A stretch of DNA of 64,000 bases, from positions 21,062 to 85,061 of the forward strand of contig JAIEOP010000147.1 of the NCBI GenBank assembly GCA_019750465.1, read 5' to 3'. Origin of the DNA: Acetobacteraceae bacterium (GTDB lineage: Bacteria; Pseudomonadota; Alphaproteobacteria; Acetobacterales; Acetobacteraceae). The notes beneath the pieces are model-generated. The model saw nothing but the letters and a program-made list of their open reading frames with translations, was not told where the DNA came from and did not search any database. The translations under genes and the position numbers were made by a program. This document shows, one piece after another, positions 1 through 8,239 of the stretch (within the stretch, counting starts at the first letter, position 1; every line of letters starts with the position of its first letter).

Positions 1-289
1 TGCGCGTGCCCCAGACGCCGCAGTCCGATCCGTCCGGCAGGTAGGCCACGTAGGTCCACACCACCGGCAGGCCGCGTGCGCGGCACAGCGCCGCCAGGTT
101 GTTGACATGCTCGGCCTGGCGCGGGTCGGTCTCATAGGCCGTCGCGGGGAAGGTCGCCGGCTCCGTGTAGGCGCGCTGCAGGTCGACGTTCACCAGCGCG
201 GGCCGGCGGCCGAAGCCGAAGCGCGGCCGTCGCGGCCCGGCCAGCAGCGCCCCGAACATCTGCCGCGCGGTGAGGCTGCTTTCCTGCAT
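1..289 (-). CDS. Isochorismatase-family cysteine hydrolase (5' part only)
   Basis: Only the first 96 codons are present; the gene runs off the left edge. The protein begins MQESSLTARQMF and reaches a first core strand PALVNVDLQRAYTEP, whose Asp is the first residue of the Asp-Lys-Cys triad in isochorismatase-like hydrolases. A second strand, LPVVWTYVAY, also fits the fold. The pattern is closer to N-carbamoylsarcosine amidohydrolase relatives than to RutB, though that is from memory. The start at 289 has a strong GGAGGAAG ribosome site. It is the last visible gene of the minus-strand operon behind the ABC importer, so it probably hydrolyses an amide or carbamoyl intermediate from the imported compound. 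Confidence 0.8.
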   Translation of the reverse strand, partial: MQESSLTARQMFGALLAGPRRPRFGFGRRPALVNVDLQRAYTEPATFPATAYETDPRQAEHVNNLAALCRARGLPVVWTYVAYLPDGSDCGVWGTR

Positions 290-324
290 GACCTTCCTCC
301 GGCTCGACCCAGGCGGCGCCTGCG

Positions 325-1485
325 CTACGCCGCCAGGAACTCGTTCCACTTCTCGGTGTAGTATTCGAGGTTCTTCGGACGCGTGTTCCACACATAGACC
401 TTCGCGGTGCGGTCGCCGAGCGACCCGCCATCCCGCCCCTTGCCCTCATAGACCGATTCGATCAACGCCGGATCGAGGTAGGGGCGGAAAGTGTCCACGG
501 TGGAGTAGTAGCCGATCTCCGACTGACGCGCCCCGGCGAAGCCGTCCATCCAGAAATTCAGCCACTCGTAGGCGAGATCGATGTCCCGGCAATTGTGGCT
601 GATCGCCTGGCCGACGCACCAGGCGCGGTAGCCCTCCTTGGCCACGGCGTAGCGCACGGGAATGCCCTTGCCGGCGACCTCGACGACAACCGGCCACCAG
701 GCGTCGGCGATCACCACCTCCTGTGCCGCCATCAGGTTCACCAGCTCGCCATAGGCGCGCCACAGGGCGCGGAAATGACCCTCCCGCTTCTTCTCGATGA
801 GGAAGGCGACGACGGTGTCGACCTCCTTGTCCGTCAGGCCGGTGGGATTGGTCTCCGGCGGCAGCAGGCCGAGCGCCTTCATCCCCAGCGCCGCATCCAG
901 CATGCCCAGCCAGTCGATCCCGAACAGGGCGACGCGGCCGCGGTACTTCGGATTGAACAGCTCGCCCCAGGAGAGCTCGTTGTCCGGCGCATCCACGAAG
1001 GCGCTGTTGTAGCCGATGGAATCCATCTGGAAGAACATGGGCGCGTAGGTGGTCCGGCTGCGGCCCTCGTCGATGTACATGGTCCGGCCCGGATTGGCGC
1101 CGAGGCCGAGCGGCGAGGTCGGGCTGGCGCGGCCCTCGCGCAGCAGCGGATGCAGCTTGTCCCAGTTGCGCAGCCGCGTGGTGTCCACGGGCTGGATCAG
1201 CTTCTCCTCCCAGGCGAAGAGCGAGAAGGGTGCATCCAGCGTCGCGCAGTCCACCTGCGCGACCCGCAGCCGATCGACCCGCGCCTGGGTGGAGGGATTG
1301 AGCCAGGGCCGCGGGGTCACGCGGGTGCGGCGCTGGAATTCGCGCAGGATCGGCTCGCGCATGTCGAAGCTCGCGCCGGCGAGGTTGATGGTGCGCGATT
1401 GCGCCATCACCGGCGGGATGTGGAACGCGGGCGCGCCAAGGCCGGCGGCGGCGCCCCCGATCAGGTGGCGGCGGCTGATGGGCAT
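325..1485 (-). CDS. ABC transporter substrate-binding protein, spermidine/putrescine type
   Basis: This 386-residue periplasmic binding protein has a Tat-like leader: SRRHLIGG at residues 4-11 followed by a hydrophobic stretch and a likely cleavage site near PVMA at 25-28. The rest has the layout of iron/polyamine-type (PotD-like) receptors. The open frame continues upstream to 1593, but the twin-arginine motif and a GAGGGGAG site place the start at 1485. Two permeases and an ATPase lie immediately upstream in the same orientation, so it supplies ligand to that importer. The ligand is unknown; the neighbouring RutA-like oxygenase and cysteine hydrolase suggest a nitrogenous ring or amide rather than a polyamine. 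Confidence 0.88.
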   Translation of the reverse strand: MPISRRHLIGGAAAGLGAPAFHIPPVMAQSRTINLAGASFDMREPILREFQRRTRVTPRPWLNPSTQARVDRLRVAQVDCATLDAPFSLFAWEEKLIQPVDTTRLRNWDKLHPLLREGRASPTSPLGLGANPGRTMYIDEGRSRTTYAPMFFQMDSIGYNSAFVDAPDNELSWGELFNPKYRGRVALFGIDWLGMLDAALGMKALGLLPPETNPTGLTDKEVDTVVAFLIEKKREGHFRALWRAYGELVNLMAAQEVVIADAWWPVVVEVAGKGIPVRYAVAKEGYRAWCVGQAISHNCRDIDLAYEWLNFWMDGFAGARQSEIGYYSTVDTFRPYLDPALIESVYEGKGRDGGSLGDRTAKVYVWNTRPKNLEYYTEKWNEFLAA

Positions 1486-1555
1486 GTCGTGGCTCCCCTC
1501 GGGTTCGGTCGGTTGGTCCGGCCGTGCGGGGGCGTTGTCCGTCCCTGGTACCGAT

Positions 1556-2428
1556 CTACCTGCGCTGCGCGCGCCGCAATCCCCAGAGCGCAAAGGTGCA
1601 GGCGAGAATGGCCAGCAGCGAGGTCACCGTGGTGGCCGCGCCGATGGCAAAGAGTTCCGGCGTCAACTGCCGGTCGAGCTGCGCCATCACCGCCAGCGGC
1701 AGGGTGATGTCGGCGCCCGTGGTGAACATGCTGCGGGCGAACTCGTCATAGGACAGCGAGAAGCCGAACAGCAGCGACCCGATCACGCCGGGCAGCACGA
1801 TCGGCAGGGTGATCCGGCGGAAGGCGGTCCAGCGGCTGGCGCCGAGGGTGAGCGCCGCCTCCTCCAGCTTCGGGTCGAAGCGGTTGAAGATCGCCAGCAT
1901 GGTCAGGAAGCCGAAGGGCAGCGTCCAGGAGACGTGCACGAGGAAGGCGGTGGTGTTCCAGGCCGTCTCGATGCCGAGGATGCGGCAGACCAGCGCGAAG
2001 CCGAAGCCCACCAGAAGGCCGGGCGCCATGATGCCGAGCAGGATCAGGTAGAAGAACAGGCCTTGCCCGCGGAACCGCCCGCGCATCGCCTGGGCCGAGG
2101 CGACCGAGAGCAGGCAGGTGGTCACCGCGCAGGCGATGGCCAGCACGAAGGACCGTCCCAGCGGGGGCTTGAAATCGTTCATGATCGAGGCGTCCCAGAG
2201 CTCGCGGTACCAGTGCAGCGAGACGCCGTTCATCGGGAAGGTCGTGCCGCCGGTCGGGCCGCTGAACGACAGCAGCGAGAGCGTCAGGATCGGCAGCCAC
2301 TGGTACAGCAGGAAGCCGACCGTGAGCGTGCCCAGCACCCAGGCGGTCAGGCGCGAGCGGGCGCGGTGATCGAGCAGCGGCCGCCGCGCGGCGCGTGCCC
2401 GGCCGGGCGCGTAGGCAGTCCCGTCCAT
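1556..2428 (-). CDS. ABC transporter permease, PotC-like
   Basis: This 290-residue inner-membrane protein has about six hydrophobic segments. Its cytoplasmic EAA loop, seen as EEAALTLGASRWTAFRRI, docks with the ATPase. The extracytoplasmic segment around FPMNGVSLHWY is typical of PotC-type permeases. The ATG lies two bases after the stop of the partner permease, so the two are translationally coupled. Together with that partner, the ATPase at 3294-4424 and the receptor at 325-1485 it forms one importer. Confidence 0.9.
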   Translation of the reverse strand: MDGTAYAPGRARAARRPLLDHRARSRLTAWVLGTLTVGFLLYQWLPILTLSLLSFSGPTGGTTFPMNGVSLHWYRELWDASIMNDFKPPLGRSFVLAIACAVTTCLLSVASAQAMRGRFRGQGLFFYLILLGIMAPGLLVGFGFALVCRILGIETAWNTTAFLVHVSWTLPFGFLTMLAIFNRFDPKLEEAALTLGASRWTAFRRITLPIVLPGVIGSLLFGFSLSYDEFARSMFTTGADITLPLAVMAQLDRQLTPELFAIGAATTVTSLLAILACTFALWGLRRAQRR

Positions 2429-2430
2429 CG

Positions 2431-3297
2431 TCAGGTCGCCCCCAGCCGGCGCACATCCACCACGCGCAGCGCCGCGGCGACGCCGGCCAGCATGCAGAGC
2501 ATCAGCAGCACCGCGACCACCGCCGCGGCGCGGATCTGCGCGCCCTCGTAGAAGTTGATCACGAGGTTCGGCAGCAGCGCGATCTTGTTGCCGCCGATCG
2601 TCTGCACCGTGGCGAAGTCCGCCATGACATTGAGGAAGACCAGCACCTGGCCGATGACCACGCCCGGCAGGGTCAGCGGGAAGATCACGCGCCGGAACAC
2701 GGTGACCGGCTCCGCCTTCAGGGTCATCGCCGCCTCGAGCAGGGCGGGCGGGATCTGCGCCAGCATGTACACCACGGGCCCGCTCGCCATCAGCGTATAG
2801 AGCGAGACCTGCGCCATGGAGATGCCGGTGCGCGAGTAGAGGAAGACCTCCACCGGCTTCTCGGCCAGGCCCGTCGCCAGCAGCGCCTGGTTGATCACGC
2901 CGTTGACGCCAAGGAAGGGCACCCAGGCGATCGCGCGGATCAGCGCGCTGGTCCAGAACGGGATGACGAAGGCCAGGAACAGCACGGTGCGCCAGCCCGG
3001 GCTGCGCACCTTCACCACCAGGAAATAGGCGATGCAGTAGCCGAGCACGCCGCAGATCAGCATCATCGTGGCGGTGTGGCGCAGCGTCTCAAGCACGAGG
3101 GCCAGGTAGGTCCGGTTGGCGAAGAAGCGCTGGTAGTTGTCGAGGCTCAGCGGGCTGTCGGGGGAGAAGGCGCGGCCGCCCCAGAACGAGACCCAGACGA
3201 TCATGCCGACCGGCACCACCACCGCGGCCATCATCCAAAGCGTCGCGGGCAGGGCGAGCCAGTAGGCGGCGGGGGAGCCGGGGCGGATGCTGCTCAC
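2431..3297 (-). CDS. ABC transporter permease, PotB-like
   Basis: This 288-residue inner-membrane permease is of the spermidine/putrescine class. It has an N-terminal hydrophobic segment, a periplasmic stretch around SLDNYQRFFANRTYL characteristic of PotB-like proteins, and an EAA loop LEAAMTLKAEPVTVFRRV. The start overlaps the end of the upstream ATPase gene by 4 bp, and the stop is 2 bp from the next permease, so all are in one operon. It is the heterodimer partner of the permease at 1556-2428. Confidence 0.9.
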   Translation of the reverse strand: MSSIRPGSPAAYWLALPATLWMMAAVVVPVGMIVWVSFWGGRAFSPDSPLSLDNYQRFFANRTYLALVLETLRHTATMMLICGVLGYCIAYFLVVKVRSPGWRTVLFLAFVIPFWTSALIRAIAWVPFLGVNGVINQALLATGLAEKPVEVFLYSRTGISMAQVSLYTLMASGPVVYMLAQIPPALLEAAMTLKAEPVTVFRRVIFPLTLPGVVIGQVLVFLNVMADFATVQTIGGNKIALLPNLVINFYEGAQIRAAAVVAVLLMLCMLAGVAAALRVVDVRRLGAT

Positions 3298-4424
3298 GCC
3301 GGCACCACCTCGCGTGCCGGCGCGGCGGAGGACGCCGGTGCCGCTTCCTCGGGAACGGCGTGCAGGACGCAGTCCTCCGCCGCCCAGCCGATCTCGGCCG
3401 CCTCGCCCTGGCGCAGCCAGGCGGGCTCCGCGCCGAACTGGTCGAGCTTCAGCAGCGCGCCGCCGGCGCGTTCCAGGATGTAGCGGCGGATCGAACCGAA
3501 GTACTCGACGGTCACGCAGCGCACGGCAAGGCGGTTCGCATGCGCCGCCGCGGCCGGCCCGATGCGCTCGGCGCGCACGGAGAAGCTGGCGGCGCTGCCG
3601 GGCGCACGCGATGCACCCGGCACCAGGAAGCTGCCCGCCTCCCCGGCGATGCGCAGCATGCCGCCCTCGGCGCCGGCGATCCTGCCGTGGAAGCTGTTGT
3701 TGCCCTGCACGAAGCCGGCGACGAAGGGCGTGCGCGGACGATGGAGGATGTCCTCCGGCGCGCCCTGCTGCTCGATGCGTGCGTGGTTCATCACCACCAC
3801 ATGGTCGCCGAGCGAGAAGGCCTCGTTCTGGTCGTGCGTCACCCAGATGAAGCTGATGCCGACGCGGCGCTGCAGCTGCTTGAGCTCGATCATCACGGTC
3901 TCGCGCAGGGAGTAGTCGAGCGCGCCGATCGGCTCGTCGAGCAGCAGGATCCGCGGCTCGGTGATCATGGCGCGCGCGAGCGCCACGCGCTGGCGCTGCC
4001 CGCCCGAAAGGCTGGCCGGCTTGCGATCGGCCAGCGCGGTGATCTCGAACGCCGCCAGCACCTCGGCCACGCGGGCGGCGATCTCCGCCCTGGGCTTGCG
4101 CAGCATCTCCAGGCCGAAGCCAACCTGCCGCGCCACCGTCATGTGCGGAAAGAGGGCGAAGTCCTGGAACATCATGGCGATGTCGCGCCGCCAGGGCGGA
4201 TCGCGTGTCACCTCCCGGCCGCCGATGAGGATGTCGCCGCCATCGGGCTCCTCGAGGCCGGCGACGCAGCGCAGCGTGGTGGTCTTGCCGCAGCCGGAGG
4301 GGCCGAGCAGGCAGACGAACTGCCCCTTGCCCACCTGCAGCGAAACGCCGTCCACGGCGGTGAAGCCGCCGTAGCGCTTGCGGAGCGAACGGATCTCGAG
4401 GTCGAGCTGCGGCAGGCGATCCAT
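3294..4424 (-). CDS. ABC transporter ATP-binding protein, PotA-like
   Basis: This 376-residue nucleotide-binding subunit has Walker A GPSGCGKTT at residues 41-49, a Q-loop MMFQDFALFPHMTV near 84-97, the signature LSGGQRQRVALARA from 139, Walker B ILLLDEP at 159-165, and a C-terminal TOBE-like regulatory region. These are the features of the PotA/FbpC class. It energises import through the two adjacent permeases. It begins 13 bp after the RutA-like gene and overlaps the next permease by 4 bp. Length and all catalytic motifs look normal. Confidence 0.93.
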   Translation of the reverse strand: MDRLPQLDLEIRSLRKRYGGFTAVDGVSLQVGKGQFVCLLGPSGCGKTTTLRCVAGLEEPDGGDILIGGREVTRDPPWRRDIAMMFQDFALFPHMTVARQVGFGLEMLRKPRAEIAARVAEVLAAFEITALADRKPASLSGGQRQRVALARAMITEPRILLLDEPIGALDYSLRETVMIELKQLQRRVGISFIWVTHDQNEAFSLGDHVVVMNHARIEQQGAPEDILHRPRTPFVAGFVQGNNSFHGRIAGAEGGMLRIAGEAGSFLVPGASRAPGSAASFSVRAERIGPAAAAHANRLAVRCVTVEYFGSIRRYILERAGGALLKLDQFGAEPAWLRQGEAAEIGWAAEDCVLHAVPEEAAPASSAAPAREVVPA

Positions 4425-4437
4425 GGTGGATCCCGCC

Positions 4438-5514
4438 CTACGCGGCGATCGAGAGATTGGCGCGGCTGCGCATCAGCGGCTGGATGCGGGTGCCGAATTT
4501 CTCCAGCCCTTCGCGGTAGTCGTCGAAGGTCAGCATCACGCCCTGCAGCCCCGGCATGGCGGCGCATTCGTCGAGCAGCCGCGCCACGGTCTCAAAGGAG
4601 CCGACGAGGCGCAGCATGTTCGTTGGCAGGCGCTCGGAGCGCACCATGCGGCCGACGGTCGAATGGCTCTCGGCCGCCACGTCCTGCGCCGCCTGGGAAT
4701 CGCGCCACGCCAGGGCCTCGAGATCGGTGCCGGCGACGTAGTGCTCCCACCTCTTCATGGCGAGCTCGTCGGCCTCGTCGGCGATGATCATCGTCAGCGC
4801 GAGGGCGCCGCAGCTGCGGCCGGAGAGTGCGGTCGCCGCGCGCAGGCGCTCGACATGGGGTGCCAGGGATTGCGGCGTGTTCATGCCGCCGCCGGAGAGG
4901 AAGTTGTAGTCGGCGTATTCGGCTGCGAACTTCATGCCGCGGTTCGACTGCCCGGCGGCGATGATCTGGATCGGTGCCGTCGGCATCGGCTCCATGCGGC
5001 AGTCCTCCATCTGGAAGAACTCGCCCTTGTGGTTGGAGACGCCGCTCGACCAGAGGTCCCGCATGACGGTGACGTATTCCTCGCAGTATTCGTAGCGGCG
5101 GGCGAAGTGGCGCTCGCCGGGCCAGATGCCCATCTGCGTGTACTCGGCCTTCTGCCAGCCAGAGACCATGTTCACGCCGAACCGGCCATGGCTGATGGAA
5201 TCGCAGGTGGCGGCCATCCGCGCGACGATGGCCGGCGGGATCGACAGCACGGCGATGGAGGCAAACAGCTTGATGCGCGAGGTCACGGCGCCGAGGCCGG
5301 CCATCAGGGTGAAGCTCTCCAGGTTGAAGTCCCAGTAGCGGCTCGGCCCGCCGAAGCCGCGGAGCTTGATCATGGAGAGCGCGAAATCGAAGCCGATGGC
5401 CTCGGCTTTCTGGGTGACGGCGCGGTTGAGGTCGAAGCTCGGCTTGTACTGCGGCGAGGTGGTCGAGATCAGCCATCCATTGTTGCCGATGGGGATGAAC
5501 ACGCCGATCTGCAT
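4438..5514 (-). CDS. RutA-like FMN-dependent monooxygenase (LLM class)
   Basis: This 358-residue luciferase-like monooxygenase closely matches what I recall of RutA, the pyrimidine oxygenase that opens uracil using FMNH2 and O2. The diagnostic stretches are FIPIGNNGWLIS, FALSMIKLRGFGGPSRYWD, IVARMAATCDSISHGRFGVN and GVMLTFDDYREGLEKFG. I place the start at MQIGVFIP (5514), with an AAGGGCAAGGCG leader. The frame is open to 5643, but that extension is AT-rich and unlike the family. It heads an operon with an ABC importer and a cysteine hydrolase, and none of rutB-rutG is recognisable nearby. The true substrate may therefore be another N-heterocycle. Confidence 0.85.
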   Translation of the reverse strand: MQIGVFIPIGNNGWLISTTSPQYKPSFDLNRAVTQKAEAIGFDFALSMIKLRGFGGPSRYWDFNLESFTLMAGLGAVTSRIKLFASIAVLSIPPAIVARMAATCDSISHGRFGVNMVSGWQKAEYTQMGIWPGERHFARRYEYCEEYVTVMRDLWSSGVSNHKGEFFQMEDCRMEPMPTAPIQIIAAGQSNRGMKFAAEYADYNFLSGGGMNTPQSLAPHVERLRAATALSGRSCGALALTMIIADEADELAMKRWEHYVAGTDLEALAWRDSQAAQDVAAESHSTVGRMVRSERLPTNMLRLVGSFETVARLLDECAAMPGLQGVMLTFDDYREGLEKFGTRIQPLMRSRANLSIAA

Positions 5515-5868
5515 CGCCTTGCCCTTGGCTGCGTGGTTGCCGCCCATGGTGCGGCGCAGCATTATGAGCATGCTTTGAGCAAAGCGGAAAGCGAGATCTT
5601 TGGCTGGCAAGTTTTTAATCAGAATAGTATAAATCATAGGCAATTGGAGTAGCAGGTGGCTCCGCGCTTTCGAAGCGCGTGAAGGAAACGCAACCGCGCC
5701 TTGTCCCGCGGCAACCGCAAGCCCATATTGCCGTCGTCAACCCTGTCCGGTTCGGCCGCCCGCCCAGCTCGTGATCGAGCCCCGAGCCCGCTGCCCGCTC
5801 CCTTCAGACGATTGTCCCGCCACGCATCCCGCGCGGCGGCTCCACCTATTGCGAACGGATTTCCATCC
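5515..5868. promoter_or_regulatory. Divergent intergenic region rutA-like / cold-shock gene
   Basis: This 354-bp gap separates two divergent genes and must carry both promoters. It contains a low-GC island at about 5605-5645, very unlike the surrounding DNA, and a perfect inverted repeat at 5663-5679 with CGCGCTT arms. A second short inverted repeat, GCTTTGCTCAAAGC, lies at 5572-5585. A candidate plus-strand promoter is listed separately. No coding frame here looks real. Confidence 0.5.
5605..5633 (+). promoter_or_regulatory. Candidate sigma-70 promoter for the cold-shock gene
   Basis: TGGCAA at 5605-5610 and TATAAA at 5628-5633 are separated by 17 bp inside the AT-rich island. Initiation here would give a 5' leader of roughly 230 nt before the cold-shock start at 5869, in keeping with the long leaders known for cspA-type mRNAs. 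The match to consensus is moderate and the assignment is inference. Confidence 0.3.
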
Positions 5869-6075
5869 ATGGCCACCGGCACCATCAAGTGGTTCAACCC
5901 CACCAAGGGCTTCGGCTTCATCCAGCCCGATGACGGCTCCAAGGACGTCTTCGTGCACATCACCGACGTCCAGCGCGCCGGCATCGACGGCCTGCGCGAG
6001 GGCGACAAGCTCAGCTACGACCTCCAGCAGGGCCAGCAGGGCAAGACGTCGGCGACCAACCTGCGCCTTTCCTGA
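5869..6075 (+). CDS. CspA-family cold-shock protein
   Basis: This 68-residue single OB-fold protein starts MATGTIKWFNPTKGFGFI. RNP1 (KGFGFI, residues 13-18) and RNP2 (VFVHI, 27-31) are intact. It is expected to bind single-stranded RNA and act as an RNA chaperone in the cytoplasm. The open frame extends upstream to 5701, but family length and the canonical N-terminus fix the start at 5869. It is monocistronic, with a long leader upstream and two GC-rich hairpins directly downstream. Confidence 0.95.
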   Translation: MATGTIKWFNPTKGFGFIQPDDGSKDVFVHITDVQRAGIDGLREGDKLSYDLQQGQQGKTSATNLRLS

Positions 6076-6090
6076 GACCGGCTCGACCGG

Positions 6091-6134
6091 GCCGGCCCCG
6101 CGGGGCCGGCAACTGGATGGGCGCCACGGCGCCC
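6091..6134 (+). terminator. Two GC-rich hairpins after the cold-shock gene
   Basis: A 20-nt perfect palindrome at 6091-6110 (GCCGGCCCC arm) begins 16 bp after the stop. It is followed by a second hairpin at 6119-6134 with GGGCGCC arms. There is no clear T-run, so termination may be weak or Rho-assisted; the hairpins could also protect the mRNA end. Confidence 0.45.
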
Positions 6135-6234
6135 CTCCTCCTGCCTGGCCGGTTTCGACGGCCTGGGGCATCACACCCAACTACCGAGGACTGCGCCGAC
6201 GGCACCTTTCAGGCCGTGGCGCCTTATCGCAATC

Positions 6235-6405
6235 ATGCGTATCCCACTCGAGATCGCGTGCGACAGCTTCGCGCCGCTCTCTCCGGTCCCGAACCGCCGC
6301 AAGCCCGCTGATCCACGCGACAACCGGCCCGAGCCCCGCGGTCCGGAACCGTGCCCGCTGTCAGGCACGGAACTGCGCCAGCTCGTGCTGGACGTGCTGG
6401 GCTAG
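6235..6405 (+). CDS. Small hypothetical protein, 56 aa
   Basis: An ATG at 6235 opens a 56-codon frame ending TAG at 6403-6405. The product starts MRIPLEIACDSFAPLSPVP, has a proline/arginine-rich middle, and ends with a tidy amphipathic helix TELRQLVLDVLG. That pattern looks like a compact peptide with a helical tail rather than a random frame. I see no strong ribosome site and recognise no family. It lies between the cold-shock gene and the DMT carrier, in the same orientation. It may be spurious. Confidence 0.4.
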   Translation: MRIPLEIACDSFAPLSPVPNRRKPADPRDNRPEPRGPEPCPLSGTELRQLVLDVLG

Positions 6406-6476
6406 CCGGCCCTCGACCCCTCCCCTACACCAGAGCAGGCGTCCGAGACCGGCCGCGACGGCCGCGCGACGGGCCC

Positions 6477-7430
6477 ATGCGTCTTCCTGCTCCGGTGCGG
6501 ATGGCCTGCTTGCCCGCTTCCCAACGCGTGACCTGGCCACTGCTGCTGACCGTCTGGATGTGCTGGGGCTTCAGCTATCCCTTCATGTACTGGACGCTGG
6601 AGGCGGTTGATCTCGTCTCCGCCCGGCTCTGCGCCAATGCCGGGGCGGGATTGCTCCTGCTGCTGCTCTGCGCCCGCGCACCCGGTGCGCGGCTGCTGCC
6701 GCACCGCGGGGAATGGCGCGGCATCGCCGCGCTCAGCCTGCTCATCATGGTGCTCTTCCCCTTCGCCCTGATCGCCGGCGTGATGCTGGTGGGACCGGGG
6801 CAGGCGGCGATCCTGAACTACACCATGCCGCTCTGGGCCTCGCTGCTCGCCGTGCCTGTGCTGGGCGAGCGCCTGGACCGGCGCACGGCGACGGCGCTTG
6901 GCCTTGGCCTTGTGGCGGTGCTGCTGGTGCTCGCCGGGCAGCGCGCCAGTGGCGCGCCCAACCTGCATGGCATGCTGCTCGGGCTGACGGCGGGGGCGAC
7001 CTTCGGCGCCGGCACGGTGCTGAGCAAGCGGCTGCGCTTCCGCAGCCCGGTGCTGCTGATCACCACCTGGCAGCTGCTGCTGGGCACGCCGCCGATCCTG
7101 CTGGTCTGGCTCGTGCTGCAGGGGCACACCTACCTGAATCCCGATGCGACGCGCGGGCTGGTCGGGCTGTTCTACATGGTCGTCTTCGCCAATGCCCTGG
7201 CCTATGCTGCCTGGTTTCCCCTGGTCGCGCGCCTGAAGGCCAGCGTCGCCAGCCTGTCCCTGCTGGTGGTGCCCTGCATCGGCCTGGCCGCCAGCGCGCT
7301 GTTCGTGGCACGCCCGGTGGGGGCGATGGACGTGGCGGCGCTGGTTTGCGTTCTCATCGCCATCACGCTGGTCCTGCGCCGGCCGGCGGCAGCGGTGCCG
7401 GCCGCGACGGCGGAGCGGCACGCGCGCTGA
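6477..7430 (+). CDS. DMT-family (EamA) transporter
   Basis: This 317-residue integral membrane protein has about ten hydrophobic segments in two EamA repeats. Repeat ends are marked by LNYTMPLWASLLAVPVLGE in the first half and the FANALAYAAWF region in the second. Members export small metabolites such as amino acids; the substrate is unknown. The frame is open from 6351, but the first 42 codons are arginine/proline-rich non-membrane sequence, so I choose the ATG at 6477; 6501 is also possible. The MlaA-like gene follows after 22 bp. Confidence 0.85.
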   Translation: MRLPAPVRMACLPASQRVTWPLLLTVWMCWGFSYPFMYWTLEAVDLVSARLCANAGAGLLLLLLCARAPGARLLPHRGEWRGIAALSLLIMVLFPFALIAGVMLVGPGQAAILNYTMPLWASLLAVPVLGERLDRRTATALGLGLVAVLLVLAGQRASGAPNLHGMLLGLTAGATFGAGTVLSKRLRFRSPVLLITTWQLLLGTPPILLVWLVLQGHTYLNPDATRGLVGLFYMVVFANALAYAAWFPLVARLKASVASLSLLVVPCIGLAASALFVARPVGAMDVAALVCVLIAITLVLRRPAAAVPAATAERHAR

Positions 7431-7452
7431 CCTTATGCTATGCTGGCACGCC

Positions 7453-8136
7453 ATGCGCCGCCCCCTGATCCTCGCCGCCACTCTTCTGTTCGTGGCGTCA
7501 TTCCCGCTCCACGCCGCCGAGGACCCGCTGGAGGGGATGAACCGCCGCGTCCACGCCTTCAACGAGGCGGTCCGCGGCAATCTCGTCGCCCCCCTGGCGC
7601 GGCTCACCCTGCGGCACATGCCGGCGGGGGTGCGGCGCGGTGCCGCCCAGGCGCTGGCGACGCTGGGCGAGCCGGTCGCCACCGTCGCCGCCCTGGCTGC
7701 CGGAGAGGTCGATCTCGCCAAGAACGCCGCGGCGCGCTTCGCCATCAACGCCACGCTGGGATGGGCCGGCACGCGGGACGTCGCGACGGGGATGGGCTAT
7801 CCGCGCCACGCCTTCGGCTTCGCCGACACCGCCTGCCGCTGGGGTATCCCGAGCGGCCCCTACCTGGTGCTGCCGCTGCTGGGTCCCGCGACCCTGCGCG
7901 ATGCCAGCGCGCAGGCGCTCTCCGCCACCGCCCTGGCACAGCTTGTGGGCTCCGAGGCGCTGCTGGCCTGGAGCGGCGCCGAGACCTTCCTCGGCTACGC
8001 CGCCCTGCACCCGGACATCGAGCGGCTGCAGGCCGAATCGCTGGACGCCTACGCGGTCCTGCGCAGCGCCTACCTGCAGCGCCGCGCCGCCGCCTGTCCG
8101 GTGGACCGCACCATCGGGGACGACGCGGAGCGGTAA
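7453..8136 (+). CDS. MlaA/VacJ-family outer-membrane lipid-asymmetry protein, no lipobox
   Basis: This 227-residue protein has the MlaA pattern: EDPLEGMNRRVHAFNEAVR after the leader, then FAINATLGWAGTRDVATGMG and GPYLVLPLLGPATLRDA. MlaA normally removes misplaced phospholipids from the outer leaflet and passes them to MlaC. The leader FVASFPLHAAEDP has no cysteine, so it appears to be cut by signal peptidase I rather than lipidated, which is unusual for the family. The start is the ATG at 7453; an upstream in-frame ATG at 7435 would break up the signal peptide. The mlaFEDCB partners are not in the window. Confidence 0.85.
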   Translation: MRRPLILAATLLFVASFPLHAAEDPLEGMNRRVHAFNEAVRGNLVAPLARLTLRHMPAGVRRGAAQALATLGEPVATVAALAAGEVDLAKNAAARFAINATLGWAGTRDVATGMGYPRHAFGFADTACRWGIPSGPYLVLPLLGPATLRDASAQALSATALAQLVGSEALLAWSGAETFLGYAALHPDIERLQAESLDAYAVLRSAYLQRRAAACPVDRTIGDDAER

Positions 8137-8239
8137 CCTTCGCCCGCGGCGGGTCCTGTGCGAAATCGCGCAGCCGATCCCGCGCGGCGGCAGCAACCTC
8201 TCGTCACACAACGGGCAAAGCCCGGACGAGGAGGCCAGG

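Noticed and set aside
595..4787. Long plus-strand open frames antisense to the ABC importer and oxygenase genes
   Set aside because: They are shadows of GC-rich genes: low-complexity Arg/Ala/His-rich translations with no domain, and each lies opposite a clear conserved gene.
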